Below, piece after piece: positions 1 through 8,964 of a stretch of 64,000 nt of DNA. Numbering within the stretch: position 1 is the first letter of the stretch; each line of letters begins with the position of its first letter. Position numbers and translations under genes: made by a program. The stretch lies in NCBI RefSeq assembly GCF_000504165.1, contig NZ_AYSE01000006.1:1-64000 (forward strand). Direction: 5' to 3'. Origin of the DNA: Bacillus sp. FJAT-14578. GTDB taxonomy: Bacteria > Bacillota > Bacilli > Bacillales > Bacillaceae_H. The notes under the pieces were generated by a model that did no database searches, had not been told where the DNA came from, and worked only from the letters and a program-made list of their open reading frames with translations.

Positions 1-19
1 TTTGTGTAGTTACAGTCAT
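1..19 (-). CDS. Start of a gene running off the left edge
   Basis: Six codons (MTVTTQ) are visible after an ATG at 17-19 on the minus strand. An AAAAGGGGAA ribosome binding site lies about 8 bases upstream. The gene would begin about 30 bp after the stop of the acyl-CoA ligase and so is probably the next gene of the same operon. Too little is visible to name a product. Confidence 0.5.
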
Positions 20-50
20 TTTTTATTCCCCTTTTCTGTTTTAAGATTTT

Positions 51-1613
51 TTATTGGTTAACAGGTTCACTTTGATTGTGCAGCGCCTCAAAATCACCTT
101 CACGTAATTTTCGACGCAGGATTTTTCCAACAGGACTTTTTGGAATTTCTTTTACAAACGTATATTTGCGAGGTCTTTTAAAGTTCGACATATTAGGATA
201 ATTTTTACAAAATTCATCTAGTTCTTGTGCTGTAACTGCTTCGCCTTTAGAGACAATATAGGCGGAGACGATTTGTCCCCAGCGGTCGTCCTGCTCACCA
301 ATAACCGTAGCTTCCAGCACTTTTGGATGTTGAGTCAAACAATCTTCAACTTCTAATGGATGAATGTTTTCTCCCCCGGAGATAATCATATCGTCAACAC
401 GGCCAACAACGAATAAATCGCCGTCTTCATCAATCAGACCGATGTCCCCTGTAAAATACCAACCATCACGAATGGCTTTACTAGTAGCGTCAGGACGATT
501 CCAATACCCCTTGAATGCTTCGATAGAATCTAGATTTGCAATAATTTCACCAACTTCTTCTTTACCAACAATATCATCAGCAGTAGAGTTACCGTCTGGA
601 TCTGCTTTTACAACACGGATATTTTGGTGAAGGCCAGGTTTCCCAGCACTGCCTGGCTTTTTGGAAACATCAGGACAAATCGTAAACGTATATACTTCTG
701 TACTGCCGTAGTGATTAACAAACACTTTCGGTTTAAGTAACTCCACGCATTGATTTACTAATGCGGTTGTCATCGCTGCACCGGCATATCCAATCTTTTC
801 AAGACTAGAAAGGTCATAGTTGTGGAAATCAGGATGTGTGAGCATATCATGATAAAGCGTAGGTATTAAATAAAGTGAAGAAATTTTTTCTCTGTGTACA
901 ATTTCAAGAGCATCACCAGAATCAAAGTCTGGCAGAAGAGCAAATTTTCCATTTAAAAATGCCATTGAAAGCATCGAACGAACACCCATTGTATGATAAA
1001 GCGGCATGACTCCTAATGTACTTTCCCACAACTGATACTGATTTTGGACGATATGTGCCATTGCTGACGCATATTCATTCCGATGAGTTCTTGGTACACC
1101 TTTTGGACGTCCTGTTGTTCCTGATGTGTAGAGCATGATTGAAATATCATTTTCATCGAGACTCGGCTTTTCATAGCTTCCTGGGCTTCTGTCTACCAGT
1201 TCCGGATAGGAAATATCAACGCCGTCGTTATCTTCAACACCAATCAATATGGGCTTTTCAGTAAAATTCGCCCCTAATACTGCACGTTGACTTGCTAATT
1301 CATAGACGACCGCCTTCGCTTCAGCGTCGTTTACACAATACTCAACCTCTTTGGTAGATAAGCGATGATTTAGCGGAGTATAAATTGCACCGAGCTTTTG
1401 TAATGCCCAATAAACCATAACATTTTCAATTCGGTTTTTTAAGATAACTGCAACTCGCTCCTGTTTTTGAATGCCTAGGCGCTGCAAAGAAGCGGCTACT
1501 TTTTCTACTTCTTTTTGTAATTGGACATATGTATAAGATTTTTGGTCCTGGACTAGAGCGATATGGTTGGGATAACGCTCAACTGCAAAATCCAACAATG
1601 TATCCAAATTCAT
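51..1613 (-). CDS. AMP-forming acyl-CoA synthetase (class I adenylate-forming ligase)
   Basis: This 520-aa ligase should activate a carboxylic acid with ATP to the acyl-adenylate and then form the CoA thioester in the cytoplasm. The P-loop-like motif YTSGTTGRPKG is at about residues 162-172. The hinge region containing GWYFTGDIG and the downstream GRVDDMIISGGENI motif follow at about 380-415. The catalytic lysine lies near the C-terminus in PVGKILRR. The length is normal for the family. The ATG at 1613 has an AAAGGAG site upstream. It follows a CoxG-like gene by 43 bp, and another gene begins just downstream, so it is mid-operon. That pairing suggests an aromatic or benzoate-type substrate, but the sequence cannot separate this from a medium- or long-chain fatty acid. 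Confidence 0.85.
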   Translation of the reverse strand: MNLDTLLDFAVERYPNHIALVQDQKSYTYVQLQKEVEKVAASLQRLGIQKQERVAVILKNRIENVMVYWALQKLGAIYTPLNHRLSTKEVEYCVNDAEAKAVVYELASQRAVLGANFTEKPILIGVEDNDGVDISYPELVDRSPGSYEKPSLDENDISIMLYTSGTTGRPKGVPRTHRNEYASAMAHIVQNQYQLWESTLGVMPLYHTMGVRSMLSMAFLNGKFALLPDFDSGDALEIVHREKISSLYLIPTLYHDMLTHPDFHNYDLSSLEKIGYAGAAMTTALVNQCVELLKPKVFVNHYGSTEVYTFTICPDVSKKPGSAGKPGLHQNIRVVKADPDGNSTADDIVGKEEVGEIIANLDSIEAFKGYWNRPDATSKAIRDGWYFTGDIGLIDEDGDLFVVGRVDDMIISGGENIHPLEVEDCLTQHPKVLEATVIGEQDDRWGQIVSAYIVSKGEAVTAQELDEFCKNYPNMSNFKRPRKYTFVKEIPKSPVGKILRRKLREGDFEALHNQSEPVNQ

Positions 1614-1656
1614 AAAAAATCTCTCCTTTCTCCCCTTGCATGATTGATGATGTTAA

Positions 1657-2115
1657 TTAACTGTGTGCTTCAACTTTTTTTAATTCTTTCCCAAATTTTT
1701 TAAAGAAGTCCTTGATGATTAACTTAGCTACACCCCCTAACATGCGTTGACCAACCATCGCAACCTTTCCTCCCACTTCCGCTTCATAGTTGTAATGAAG
1801 AACGGTTGTTGTTTCATTTACTGATTCAAGGTTAATATCTGCGACAGCCTCAATGCTTCCGGGACCGCCTTCACCTTTGACGATCATTCGATAAGATTTC
1901 GGTTTTTCGATATTTGCTAGTTCAATAGTTGAAGTGTAGTCACCCTTTACAGCTGCCACTCCCATGGAAATATCAGCTTCATACTTATTGTCTTCAACTA
2001 ACTCTAATTTTTTGCAACCCATGATACAACTCTTTAGTACTTCTGGATCTAATAACACCTCCCAAGACTGTTCAATACCTGCCGGCAACTCTAATTTCCC
2101 TTTACCTTCCATCAT
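1657..2115 (-). CDS. CoxG-like SRPBCC-fold protein
   Basis: This 152-aa protein matches the CoxG/carbon-monoxide dehydrogenase subunit G family of START/SRPBCC-fold proteins. Family marks are the N-terminal 'LPAGIEQSWEVLLDPEVLKSC', the central GDYTSTIEL segment, and the C-terminal GKVAMVGQRML followed by an amphipathic helix. Family members are linked to maturation or membrane attachment of molybdenum hydroxylases. Such an enzyme may lie beyond the left edge. A GGGAGGA site precedes two consecutive ATG codons, so the start could be one codon later. It is the first visible gene of the operon that includes the acyl-CoA ligase. Confidence 0.75.
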   Translation of the reverse strand: MMEGKGKLELPAGIEQSWEVLLDPEVLKSCIMGCKKLELVEDNKYEADISMGVAAVKGDYTSTIELANIEKPKSYRMIVKGEGGPGSIEAVADINLESVNETTTVLHYNYEAEVGGKVAMVGQRMLGGVAKLIIKDFFKKFGKELKKVEAHS

Positions 2116-2164
2116 CCATTCCTCCCATTCTATGGTTTAAATACTCTTTCAACCCCAGTTTTAT

Positions 2165-2178
2165 AGAAAGCGGTTTCA
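2165..2178. promoter_or_regulatory. cre-like site upstream of the coxG-like operon
   Basis: AGAAAGCGGTTTCA matches the CcpA cre consensus TGWNANCGNTNWCA at all but the first base. It lies 50 bp upstream of the coxG-like start, a plausible place for carbon catabolite control. No experiment is implied. Confidence 0.35.
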
Positions 2179-2297
2179 AATACTAGTAAATAAAAAGCCT
2201 TTAGAGATTTTTTATAAACTAATGACGTAAGAGAGTACTTACCATTAAGATTAAGATGTAGCGTATTTAGGATCATTACATCATCCTTTGATAACAA

Positions 2298-2425
2298 TCA
2301 TAATCGATAAGCTTGCTTTCGGTGTTCAAAATCTTGCTTTCCTTCTTTCAAAATATTTTTTATTCTAAGCATGGTAGATTCACGTTCAGACTCCGTAATA
2401 AGAAGTGATTTCGAAAAGGTTATGT
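2298..2425 (-). pseudogene. Gene-tail remnant without a start
   Basis: One minus-strand frame stays open from an upstream TGA to a stop at 2298-2300. It encodes about 40 charged residues including LLITESERESTMLRIKNI and EHRKQAYRL. There is no ATG or ribosome binding site. It reads like the C-terminal tail of a decayed gene of unknown family. The rest of 2116-2663 holds only the repeat and hairpin listed separately. Confidence 0.25.
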
Positions 2426-2539
2426 ATGAATTTCATTTTACTTCGGCAGACACCCCTCCCGCTTTTGTTGAAAGTAGTTATGTCGTAAGTACTGGCACAG
2501 CGGTCTTTGAATGAGCACTACATCTCTTTTCTCATAACG

Positions 2540-2590
2540 TGAAACTTCCATCAGCGAGGATTCACTGCCCGCTAATGTAGAATAAAGTCC
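2540..2590 (-). repeat. Degenerate short copy of an IS200/IS605-like end repeat
   Basis: Read on the minus strand this is TTAGCGGGCAGTGAATCC followed by CGCTGATGGAAGTTTCAC. It matches both ends of the longer element at 19073-19294 with the middle missing. A better short copy is at 30856-30907. It has no coding capacity and lies beside the truncated end of locus A, where it may mark a rearrangement. Confidence 0.55.
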
Positions 2591-2609
2591 ATCGGAAACG
2601 ATGGACTTT
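2584..2609. terminator. Hairpin at the 3' end of locus A
   Basis: The arms AAAGTCCATCG and CGATGGACTTT form an 11-bp perfect stem with a GAAA-type loop, about 55 bp after the stop of the last locus A gene. The following T-run is weak (TTTATTCT), so termination is likely but not certain. Confidence 0.5.
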
Positions 2610-2626
2610 ATAATAGGTACCTATAA

Positions 2627-2667
2627 TACAGGTTTTGGTACAATACCGTAAATACACCTAGCTCTAT
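2627..2667 (-). pseudogene. 5' stub of an LgdB1-like isomerase gene
   Basis: Codons for LGVFTVLYQN match the start of the intact gene at 19398-20369 almost base for base. The start codon is changed from ATG to ATA and nothing follows after about 14 codons. It sits in the same overlapping position after the dehydrogenase stop as in locus B, so locus A once carried this gene and lost it. Confidence 0.8.
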
Positions 2668-3842
2668 GAATGGACCTTTTGCTCTACCTGGACTTTTACC
2701 CACTTTTGCTGCTCGTGGCTTTCTAAAATCGCATCGGTAATGCACATCGATACATGTCCGTCTTCAAATGTCGCAAAGGCAGCTTGGTCATTTAATGGAT
2801 CCTTGCCTTCTCGAATGAAGGTATAGAAATTTAACATCCCATTTTTTAACGCATCCGGCCAGCCTTCATTGTGCCCCCCAGGATGATGGATGGATGATTT
2901 TGCTTCCGGCGAAAACAAAGCCGGGTCTGCCAAGAGTACTTCATTCGCTTTGTCACGATGCCCCATCCATAATTTCTCTGGTTCTTCTTGATTCCAGTAG
3001 GCAGAATGCTGGCTGCCATTGATTTCAAAGCTCAGTCTGTTTTTCCGTCCGGCACTGACCTGAGAAACCGTAAACACACCTCTTGTTCCATCCTCAAAAC
3101 GTACAAGAACGGATGCATAGTCTTCCGTGTTAATTGGAACGTCTTCATATGTTTCTTCATGTGCTTGCTGTGCGCCAAAAGTCGCTGTATTGGATGCAGG
3201 TTTTTTTCTTACTGGTACGACTGTTGCCAAATCAGCGAATACTTCCACAATTCGTTTACCGGTTACATATTGAACCGTATCACACCAATGGGAACCAATA
3301 TCGGCTACAGCTCGTGACTTCCCGCCTACTTCAGGAGCCAAACGCCAGTTAAAATCAGTCTCGAACAATAGCCAATCCTGCAAATAGCTTCCGTGTACTA
3401 AATTGACTTTTCCTAATTCACCGTTTTTGATCATCGCAGCCAACTGTTTAACAATCGGGAATTGTCTATAGTTAAAATTCACGCCATGTACGACCTTATG
3501 CTCTTTGGCTAACGCTAACAATTCCGCTGATTCTTCGCTGGACATCGCTAACGGCTTTTCCGATAACACATGCTTGCCTGCTAAAATAATCTCTTTATTA
3601 ATGGCAAAGTGAAGATGGTTCGGAGTACAATTATGAACCACCTGGATTTCGCTGTCGCGCAGCATATCACGGTAATCGCCATAGGCTTTTGGAATTCCCA
3701 GTTCAGCTGCTTTTCTTTCCGCAGCCTCTTGACTAGTCTCTGCTAACCCAACTACTTCCACAAAGCCAAGTCTTCTGATAGCTTCAATATGAGTGGGACC
3801 AATGAAACCGGTCCCAATTATCCCCACTTTTACTTTTTCCAC
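2664..3842 (-). CDS. Gfo/Idh/MocA sugar dehydrogenase, LgdC-like (locus A copy)
   Basis: This 392-aa NAD(P)-dependent dehydrogenase has an N-terminal Rossmann fold (GIIGTGFIGPTH at residues 7-18). The family motif SEKPLAMS at about 94-101 contains the catalytic-site lysine. The C-terminal substrate half includes DIGSHWCDT. It differs from the locus B protein at about two dozen positions. In a levoglucosan-type pathway it would correspond to LgdC, which reduces 3-ketoglucose to glucose. That role is inferred from the neighbours. The start is GTG after GGAGGAGGAG, whereas the locus B copy uses ATG. It is the last intact gene of the locus A operon, 31 bp after the permease. Confidence 0.85.
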   Translation of the reverse strand: MEKVKVGIIGTGFIGPTHIEAIRRLGFVEVVGLAETSQEAAERKAAELGIPKAYGDYRDMLRDSEIQVVHNCTPNHLHFAINKEIILAGKHVLSEKPLAMSSEESAELLALAKEHKVVHGVNFNYRQFPIVKQLAAMIKNGELGKVNLVHGSYLQDWLLFETDFNWRLAPEVGGKSRAVADIGSHWCDTVQYVTGKRIVEVFADLATVVPVRKKPASNTATFGAQQAHEETYEDVPINTEDYASVLVRFEDGTRGVFTVSQVSAGRKNRLSFEINGSQHSAYWNQEEPEKLWMGHRDKANEVLLADPALFSPEAKSSIHHPGGHNEGWPDALKNGMLNFYTFIREGKDPLNDQAAFATFEDGHVSMCITDAILESHEQQKWVKVQVEQKVHS

Positions 3843-3872
3843 TTTTCTCCTCCTCCGTAACCTATGAGCCCT

Positions 3873-4871
3873 CTATTTTTTGATTGCCTTCTTTCCAAAC
3901 GCAACGGCTAAAATGATGATTAAGCCTTTGATAATCATTTGCTGGCTCACATCAAGACCCATGATGATTAATCCGTTGTTGATTGTTCCAATCATTAAGG
4001 ATCCGATTACTGTTCCGATCACAGTTCCTACCCCGCCGAATAAGCTTGTCCCACCAAGGATGACAGCCGCAATAACTGACAGTTCGTCGCCCTCACCAAA
4101 TGTAAACCTTCCTGCATGCATACGCCCTGCGTACAGAAGCCCTGCAAAACCAGCCATCAATCCAGAACCAAGGAACACCATTAATTTGATTTTTTGCGTT
4201 TTGACACCCGAAAATCTTGCCGCACTCTCATTTCCGCCCGTTGCTAATGTTTGTCTTCCAAATGAAGTTTTTCGCAATAGAATGTGAGCGACAACCGTTG
4301 CAATTAATGTCCAGATTAATAGAATCGGAATCGGTCCAATATCACCGGAACCAAATATAAAGTTAAATGTCGGGTCAATAATCGGTACTGGAGCGGTATC
4401 GGTAATCCACATGGCAAATCCTTTTACCGCCCCCATTGTTCCAAGCGTAACAAGAAAGGATGGAATCGCTACTTTCGTGACAAGTAATCCATTGATAAGT
4501 CCGACTGCTAGTCCAGTCCCTAAACCAACAATCAGTCCACCAAACAATCCGAACCCTGCCTGTAGGGCCAAAGCTGCCGTTAAGGAAGATAACGCGGCAA
4601 TCGAACCGACAGAAAGGTCAATTTCACCGGTACTAATAACAAACGTCATCGCCAATCCCATGAGGGAAATCATGGCGGTTTGTCGAATAATATTCAATAA
4701 ATTGTCCGTTGTGACAAAGCCCTGATCATGTAATGTAATCGAAAAATAGATGATAACGCCGATGAAAGCGAGATACACAATATAATTTCGCCAATCTAAT
4801 CCTTTGAACCGTTTTACCGTATCACTTCCAGTAACGACTGGACTATTTGGATTAATACCCTTGGATGGCAT
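3873..4871 (-). CDS. RbsC-like sugar ABC transporter permease
   Basis: This 332-aa integral membrane protein is of the carbohydrate importer subfamily CUT2, with about eight to ten hydrophobic segments. The conserved 'STGEIDLSVGSIAAL' segment and AAVILGGTSLFGGVGT motif are typical of RbsC/XylH/AraH permeases. It should pair as a homodimer with the ATPase encoded immediately upstream, whose 3' end overlaps this gene by 20 bp. The start at 4871 has a GGAGGAA site. It is the only CUT2 permease gene in the window, so the binding proteins of loci A and C may share it. Confidence 0.92.
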   Translation of the reverse strand: MPSKGINPNSPVVTGSDTVKRFKGLDWRNYIVYLAFIGVIIYFSITLHDQGFVTTDNLLNIIRQTAMISLMGLAMTFVISTGEIDLSVGSIAALSSLTAALALQAGFGLFGGLIVGLGTGLAVGLINGLLVTKVAIPSFLVTLGTMGAVKGFAMWITDTAPVPIIDPTFNFIFGSGDIGPIPILLIWTLIATVVAHILLRKTSFGRQTLATGGNESAARFSGVKTQKIKLMVFLGSGLMAGFAGLLYAGRMHAGRFTFGEGDELSVIAAVILGGTSLFGGVGTVIGTVIGSLMIGTINNGLIIMGLDVSQQMIIKGLIIILAVAFGKKAIKK

Positions 4872-6351
4872 GTTGAAGTTCCTCCTCTGAATTGATCTCT
4901 CTTCTCTTCATTTCCTTGATTATTTTTCCTTCATGCATAACAAGTACTCTATCACTCAACGCAAGAAGTTCCGGGAGTTCCGAAGAAATCACTAGAATCG
5001 CTTTCCCGCTGTCCGCCAACTCTCGTATCACATCCACAATTTCCGTTTTAGCTGCAATATCGACGCCGACCGTTGGTTCGTCCAGTATTAACACTGTCGG
5101 GTCATTCGCCAGCCATTTGGCCAATACGATTTTTTGTTGATTGCCTCCGGACAACAATTTTGTTGTTTTAAAGATATCATCTGTCTTAATATTCAGTTTT
5201 TCCACAAACTCGTTGGCGATTCTATTTGCTTTCTTATCATCCAGAAGGAGCCCTTTTTTCACTTTTGACAGAATAGGCAGCATAATGTTTTCTTTTACGC
5301 TGTGATCAAGGACCAATCCTTGCATCCTCCGGTCTTCAGGAATCAAAGCCAGACCACCTTCTACCGCGTCCACCGGACTTTTGATTGTTTGCGGCTGGCC
5401 GTTGATCATGATTTCACCGCTGTCTTTTGAATCCACTCCAAAAATGGCCCGGGCCATCTCAGTCCTTCCGCTTCCCATGAGTCCGGCCACTCCAAGGATT
5501 TCACCTGGAAAAAGCTTAAAACTAACAGCTTGCACTTTCGTCCCGGATGATAATTGTTTTACCTCTAACACCGGAGGCACATTTGTTGAATAGGACCGTT
5601 CTTTCCATTCAAACGCTTTATCCATGCCAGAGCCGACAATATGCTGAACGACTGTATCCAAATCGATCTGTTTGCAGTCTTCTGTCGCTACATGTTTTCC
5701 ATCTCGCAAAATCGTAATTCGATCACAAACTTTCAAAATTTCATCCATTCGATGGGAGATGTAGATAATGGCATAGCCCTTTGCTTTCAATTGATTGATA
5801 AAAGAGAAAAGGATTTCTGTTTCTTTTTTCGTGAGAGATGCGGTAGGCTCATCCATGATTAGAATTTTTGTTTCTTGCGATAAGGCTTTGGCGATTTCTG
5901 TCATTTGCCAATATCCTACTCCCAAGTTTCCAACGACCTCATTTGGGTCAATATCCACCTCTAATTCCCGTAATAATTCTCTTGTTTTCGCCACGCATTC
6001 TTTATCATTCAGCAGCCCGGCAGACGTTTTGGACTCTCTCGTCAGAAAAATGTTTTGCGCCACGGTCAAGGTAGGAATTAAACTGAACTCCTGGAAAATC
6101 ATTGAAATGTAGTTCTTTCTCGCATCATCCGTGTTTTTAATGGATACTTGTTTTCCATCAATAAAGATATCGCCCTCGTCTGCGGTATACACACCTGTTA
6201 GGATTTTCATTAACGTCGATTTACCGGCACCGTTTCCGCCCATGAGAGCGTGAACCTCACCTTTATTAACCGAGAAATCGACTGATTTAAGAACCGGGAT
6301 TCCGTTAAATGATTTTGAAATGTTTTTCATTAAAAGCATCGGTTGTTCCAA
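4852..6351 (-). CDS. RbsA-like sugar ABC transporter ATPase
   Basis: This 499-aa protein has two fused nucleotide-binding domains, as in RbsA/XylG/AraG. The first Walker A is GGNGAGKST at about 38-46 and the first Walker B is LIMDEPTASL at about 166. The second half has GLMGSGRTE in place of a classic Walker A, a signature LLSGGNQQK and ILDEPTVGVD. It energises import by the adjacent permease. The likely start is TTG at 6351 after AAGGTGAT. It follows the dehydrogenase gene at 6530 after a spacer of about 180 bp. Confidence 0.92.
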   Translation of the reverse strand: MEQPMLLMKNISKSFNGIPVLKSVDFSVNKGEVHALMGGNGAGKSTLMKILTGVYTADEGDIFIDGKQVSIKNTDDARKNYISMIFQEFSLIPTLTVAQNIFLTRESKTSAGLLNDKECVAKTRELLRELEVDIDPNEVVGNLGVGYWQMTEIAKALSQETKILIMDEPTASLTKKETEILFSFINQLKAKGYAIIYISHRMDEILKVCDRITILRDGKHVATEDCKQIDLDTVVQHIVGSGMDKAFEWKERSYSTNVPPVLEVKQLSSGTKVQAVSFKLFPGEILGVAGLMGSGRTEMARAIFGVDSKDSGEIMINGQPQTIKSPVDAVEGGLALIPEDRRMQGLVLDHSVKENIMLPILSKVKKGLLLDDKKANRIANEFVEKLNIKTDDIFKTTKLLSGGNQQKIVLAKWLANDPTVLILDEPTVGVDIAAKTEIVDVIRELADSGKAILVISSELPELLALSDRVLVMHEGKIIKEMKRREINSEEELQHAIQGY

Positions 6352-6423
6352 ACCAAATCACCTTCTTTTTAATAGGGGCTGACCCTAAGTCTCGAATCAA
6401 TCACAAAAAATAATTTTTATAGA

Positions 6424-6515
6424 AAGAACCCGTCATTGATTCTCTTGACTTTTCTAGCTCTTCATGACGGATTCTTTCAGCAGGATGACTCAAACGGTAT
6501 GCCTTTCGAGTCATC
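6424..6515. other. Two intercistronic hairpins
   Basis: An imperfect stem (CCCGTCAT with ATGACGG, 6424-6474) and an 8-bp stem (GATGACTC with GAGTCATC, 6484-6515) lie between the dehydrogenase and the transporter ATPase. There is no T-run. They may attenuate or process the message between these genes. Confidence 0.35.
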
Positions 6516-6529
6516 TCTATCATAATTTT

Positions 6530-7714
6530 TTACTTAGCTTCTACTACATCTTTTTCAAGATTGACCCATTCACCTTTTTCGGCTGATTCAAGAATCGCAT
6601 CCGCAATAACTTCGATACGGTATCCATCGTTGAAGTTTGGTGAAACCTCTGTATCTTCTGCGATCGATTTAAAGAAATCATATGTTTCGATGATTTTCGT
6701 TTCTCCATAACCAATACCCAATGCTGGAATCGGCCATAATCCTTCACCGTATGGATGAGCCGGTCCTGTATAAACGGTACGGAATCCCTTTGCATCGCCT
6801 GGATCATCAGAGAAGCACACTTGCAGTTCATCACGGCGTTCATAGTTGAAGGCCAGGGAACCTTTCTCGCCATGGATTTCAAAAGTCAGGTAGTTATTAC
6901 GGCCCCATGCATTGCGGGTAGCTTCAATCGTACCAATTGCCCCATTATCAAACTTGACCATGGTAATAAACTCATCATCTACATCTACTGCGCCTTTCGG
7001 TACATCCCCCATACTTTTCACGGTACCCAATTTGTCTGCGCCGCCTGTTTGAATCGGTCTTTCCGGAATCCATGTTTTGGTCACGGCATTTACATCTGTG
7101 ATTTCACCGACGAGATAACGGGCAAAGTCGACAACATGTGTTCCGATATCACCGAGCGCACCGGATCCGGCCACTTTTTTCTGGAAACGCCAGGATAAAG
7201 GTGAGTTTGGATCGGCAGACCAGTCTTGCAGATACGTACCACGGAAGCTGAGAATTTTTCCGATTCTTCCTTCTTCAATGTATTTTTTCGCTAAGGCCAC
7301 AGCCGGTGTTCTTCTGTAGTTGAAGGCAACCATATGTTTGACGCCCGCTTCTGTTACGGCCTCTAACATTGTCTTGGCTTCTTCAGCGCCTAGTGCCAGC
7401 GGCTTTTCACAAATCACATGTTTACCGGCTTTTGCAGCAGCAATCGCAATTTCAGCATGTGTATTATTTGGCGTCACAATATCAATAACGTCGATATTAG
7501 GATCGTTGACTACCTCTCTCCAGTCTGTAGCATAATGTTCAAATCCCAATTTTGCAGCGGCATCTTTCGCCAATTCCTCTGTTACATCAACGATTGTGTG
7601 GCGATGAGGAATCGCTGGTGCCGGCCAAAAGAACATCGGCATCCCCGCATAAGCAAGTGCATGTGCTTTCCCCATAAATCCTCCGCCAATCATACCTACA
7701 TTTAATTTTTTCAT
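6530..7714 (-). CDS. Gfo/Idh/MocA dehydrogenase, levoglucosan dehydrogenase-like (locus A copy)
   Basis: This 394-aa protein has a Rossmann start GMIGGGFMGKAH at about 7-18, the catalytic EKPLAL motif at about 100-105 and a substrate domain with GSGALGDIGTHVVDFA. From memory of the family, the stretches MPMFFWPAPAIP, 'TYLQDWSADPNSPLSWRFQ' and TGPAHPYGEGLWPIPALG are close to characterised levoglucosan 3-dehydrogenases. The probable reaction is NAD+-dependent oxidation of levoglucosan to 3-keto-levoglucosan. The ATG at 7714 follows AGGAGG. A near-identical copy is at 21638-22822. The exact substrate is an inference. Confidence 0.82.
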   Translation of the reverse strand: MKKLNVGMIGGGFMGKAHALAYAGMPMFFWPAPAIPHRHTIVDVTEELAKDAAAKLGFEHYATDWREVVNDPNIDVIDIVTPNNTHAEIAIAAAKAGKHVICEKPLALGAEEAKTMLEAVTEAGVKHMVAFNYRRTPAVALAKKYIEEGRIGKILSFRGTYLQDWSADPNSPLSWRFQKKVAGSGALGDIGTHVVDFARYLVGEITDVNAVTKTWIPERPIQTGGADKLGTVKSMGDVPKGAVDVDDEFITMVKFDNGAIGTIEATRNAWGRNNYLTFEIHGEKGSLAFNYERRDELQVCFSDDPGDAKGFRTVYTGPAHPYGEGLWPIPALGIGYGETKIIETYDFFKSIAEDTEVSPNFNDGYRIEVIADAILESAEKGEWVNLEKDVVEAK

Positions 7715-7756
7715 TTTTATGAACCTCCTATAAAATTAGTAGACTATTTGTGAATA

Positions 7757-8938
7757 TTAGTTTGCTGCATTCTGAATAACATCTGGAGCATCTGTGCCAT
7801 AAACCATTTTCCATGCATCCAGTACATTTTCTTTTGATACCTTTAAAGATGGTACAGCGACATATGGCGGCGTTTCCTTACCAAGTAACGCATATCCGGC
7901 TAATGCAGCTTCAGCAATTCCTTGGTCAAACGGCAGCTGTGCCCCAAGTCCCTTAACAATGCCTCCTGAAGCAATATCTAAAGCAACATTTGTACCTAAA
8001 TCAATCGTCGTAATAACTAAATTATCTCTTCCAGCTGTACGGGCTGCTGCAAGGACACCTTCCGCGGGAACATCCCATACTGCAAAGATACCGTCCAACT
8101 TAGGATTTTTTGTTAACATAGCTGAAGCCAGTCTCTCTCCGGTATTAGGATCAGTGATACCACTGCGGGCCACAATTTTGATATTTGGGTATTTTTCCTT
8201 CATTCTTTTTTCAAAAGCTTCCGTACGCTGTTTTGTTACAAAGAAATCAGCTTCGTGGAATATGACACCAATTTCACCTTTCCCGCCAAGTTCCTTGGCC
8301 ATGATATCAGCTGCTTCTACTCCGTTTCCGTAGTTGTCAGCTGATACAACGCTTACATAATCTTTCCCGGCCTCTAAGCCTTCTGGTGCGTTATCCATGA
8401 ACACTAATTTTACTCCTGCTTCTGCTGCTTTTTTATAAGCATCCGCGGTAGAAACGGCATCAACCGGAATACTTACAATAATGTCAGGGGATTTAGCTAA
8501 TACCGTTTCAATATCCGCAACCTGCTTTTCTGCCTTAAATTGTGCATCTGTCACAGCAATTACTTCAATTCCCATTCTGGTAAATGCTGCTTTTAAGCCG
8601 TTAATTTGTGCCTTTGACCAGTCATTCCCTGCATAATGCATCACAATAGCTGCTTTGTACTTACCTTCTTTTACCTTTTGAATCTCTTCTTCTGTTAGCT
8701 GTAGTGTTTTAGCTGATATAGCCTCTTCTCCATGTGGTCCCTTACTTAAAATCTCTTTATCTCCTGAAATATCAGGATTGATTGTTAATGGACCGGAAGT
8801 AGGAAGCTCTGCTGCTTTCTGTGTGCTGCTTTCTGCGCTGCCGCCATTAGTCGGGGAAGCACTTTGACTCCCGCACCCGATAAGTGCAAGGCTTCCGCCC
8901 AAAAGCAATGTAATAAGTAACGAAGATTTTCTTTTCAT
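7757..8938 (-). CDS. RbsB-like sugar-binding lipoprotein (locus A)
   Basis: This 393-aa substrate-binding protein has a lysine-rich signal peptide and a lipobox ending at Cys22 (LALIGCGS). A serine/alanine-rich linker and a type 1 periplasmic-binding fold of about 340 residues follow. It belongs to the operon encoding the CUT2 ATPase and permease and should deliver the sugar to them at the outer face of the membrane. A GGGAG site precedes the ATG. Homologues in the window are a full paralogue at 28821-30005, a remnant at 22868-23067, and the C-terminal domain of the kinase at 35013-37550, which looks closest to this copy. Confidence 0.9.
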   Translation of the reverse strand: MKRKSSLLITLLLGGSLALIGCGSQSASPTNGGSAESSTQKAAELPTSGPLTINPDISGDKEILSKGPHGEEAISAKTLQLTEEEIQKVKEGKYKAAIVMHYAGNDWSKAQINGLKAAFTRMGIEVIAVTDAQFKAEKQVADIETVLAKSPDIIVSIPVDAVSTADAYKKAAEAGVKLVFMDNAPEGLEAGKDYVSVVSADNYGNGVEAADIMAKELGGKGEIGVIFHEADFFVTKQRTEAFEKRMKEKYPNIKIVARSGITDPNTGERLASAMLTKNPKLDGIFAVWDVPAEGVLAAARTAGRDNLVITTIDLGTNVALDIASGGIVKGLGAQLPFDQGIAEAALAGYALLGKETPPYVAVPSLKVSKENVLDAWKMVYGTDAPDVIQNAAN

Positions 8939-8964
8939 CTAGACTCCCTCTTTTCTGCTGTTGG

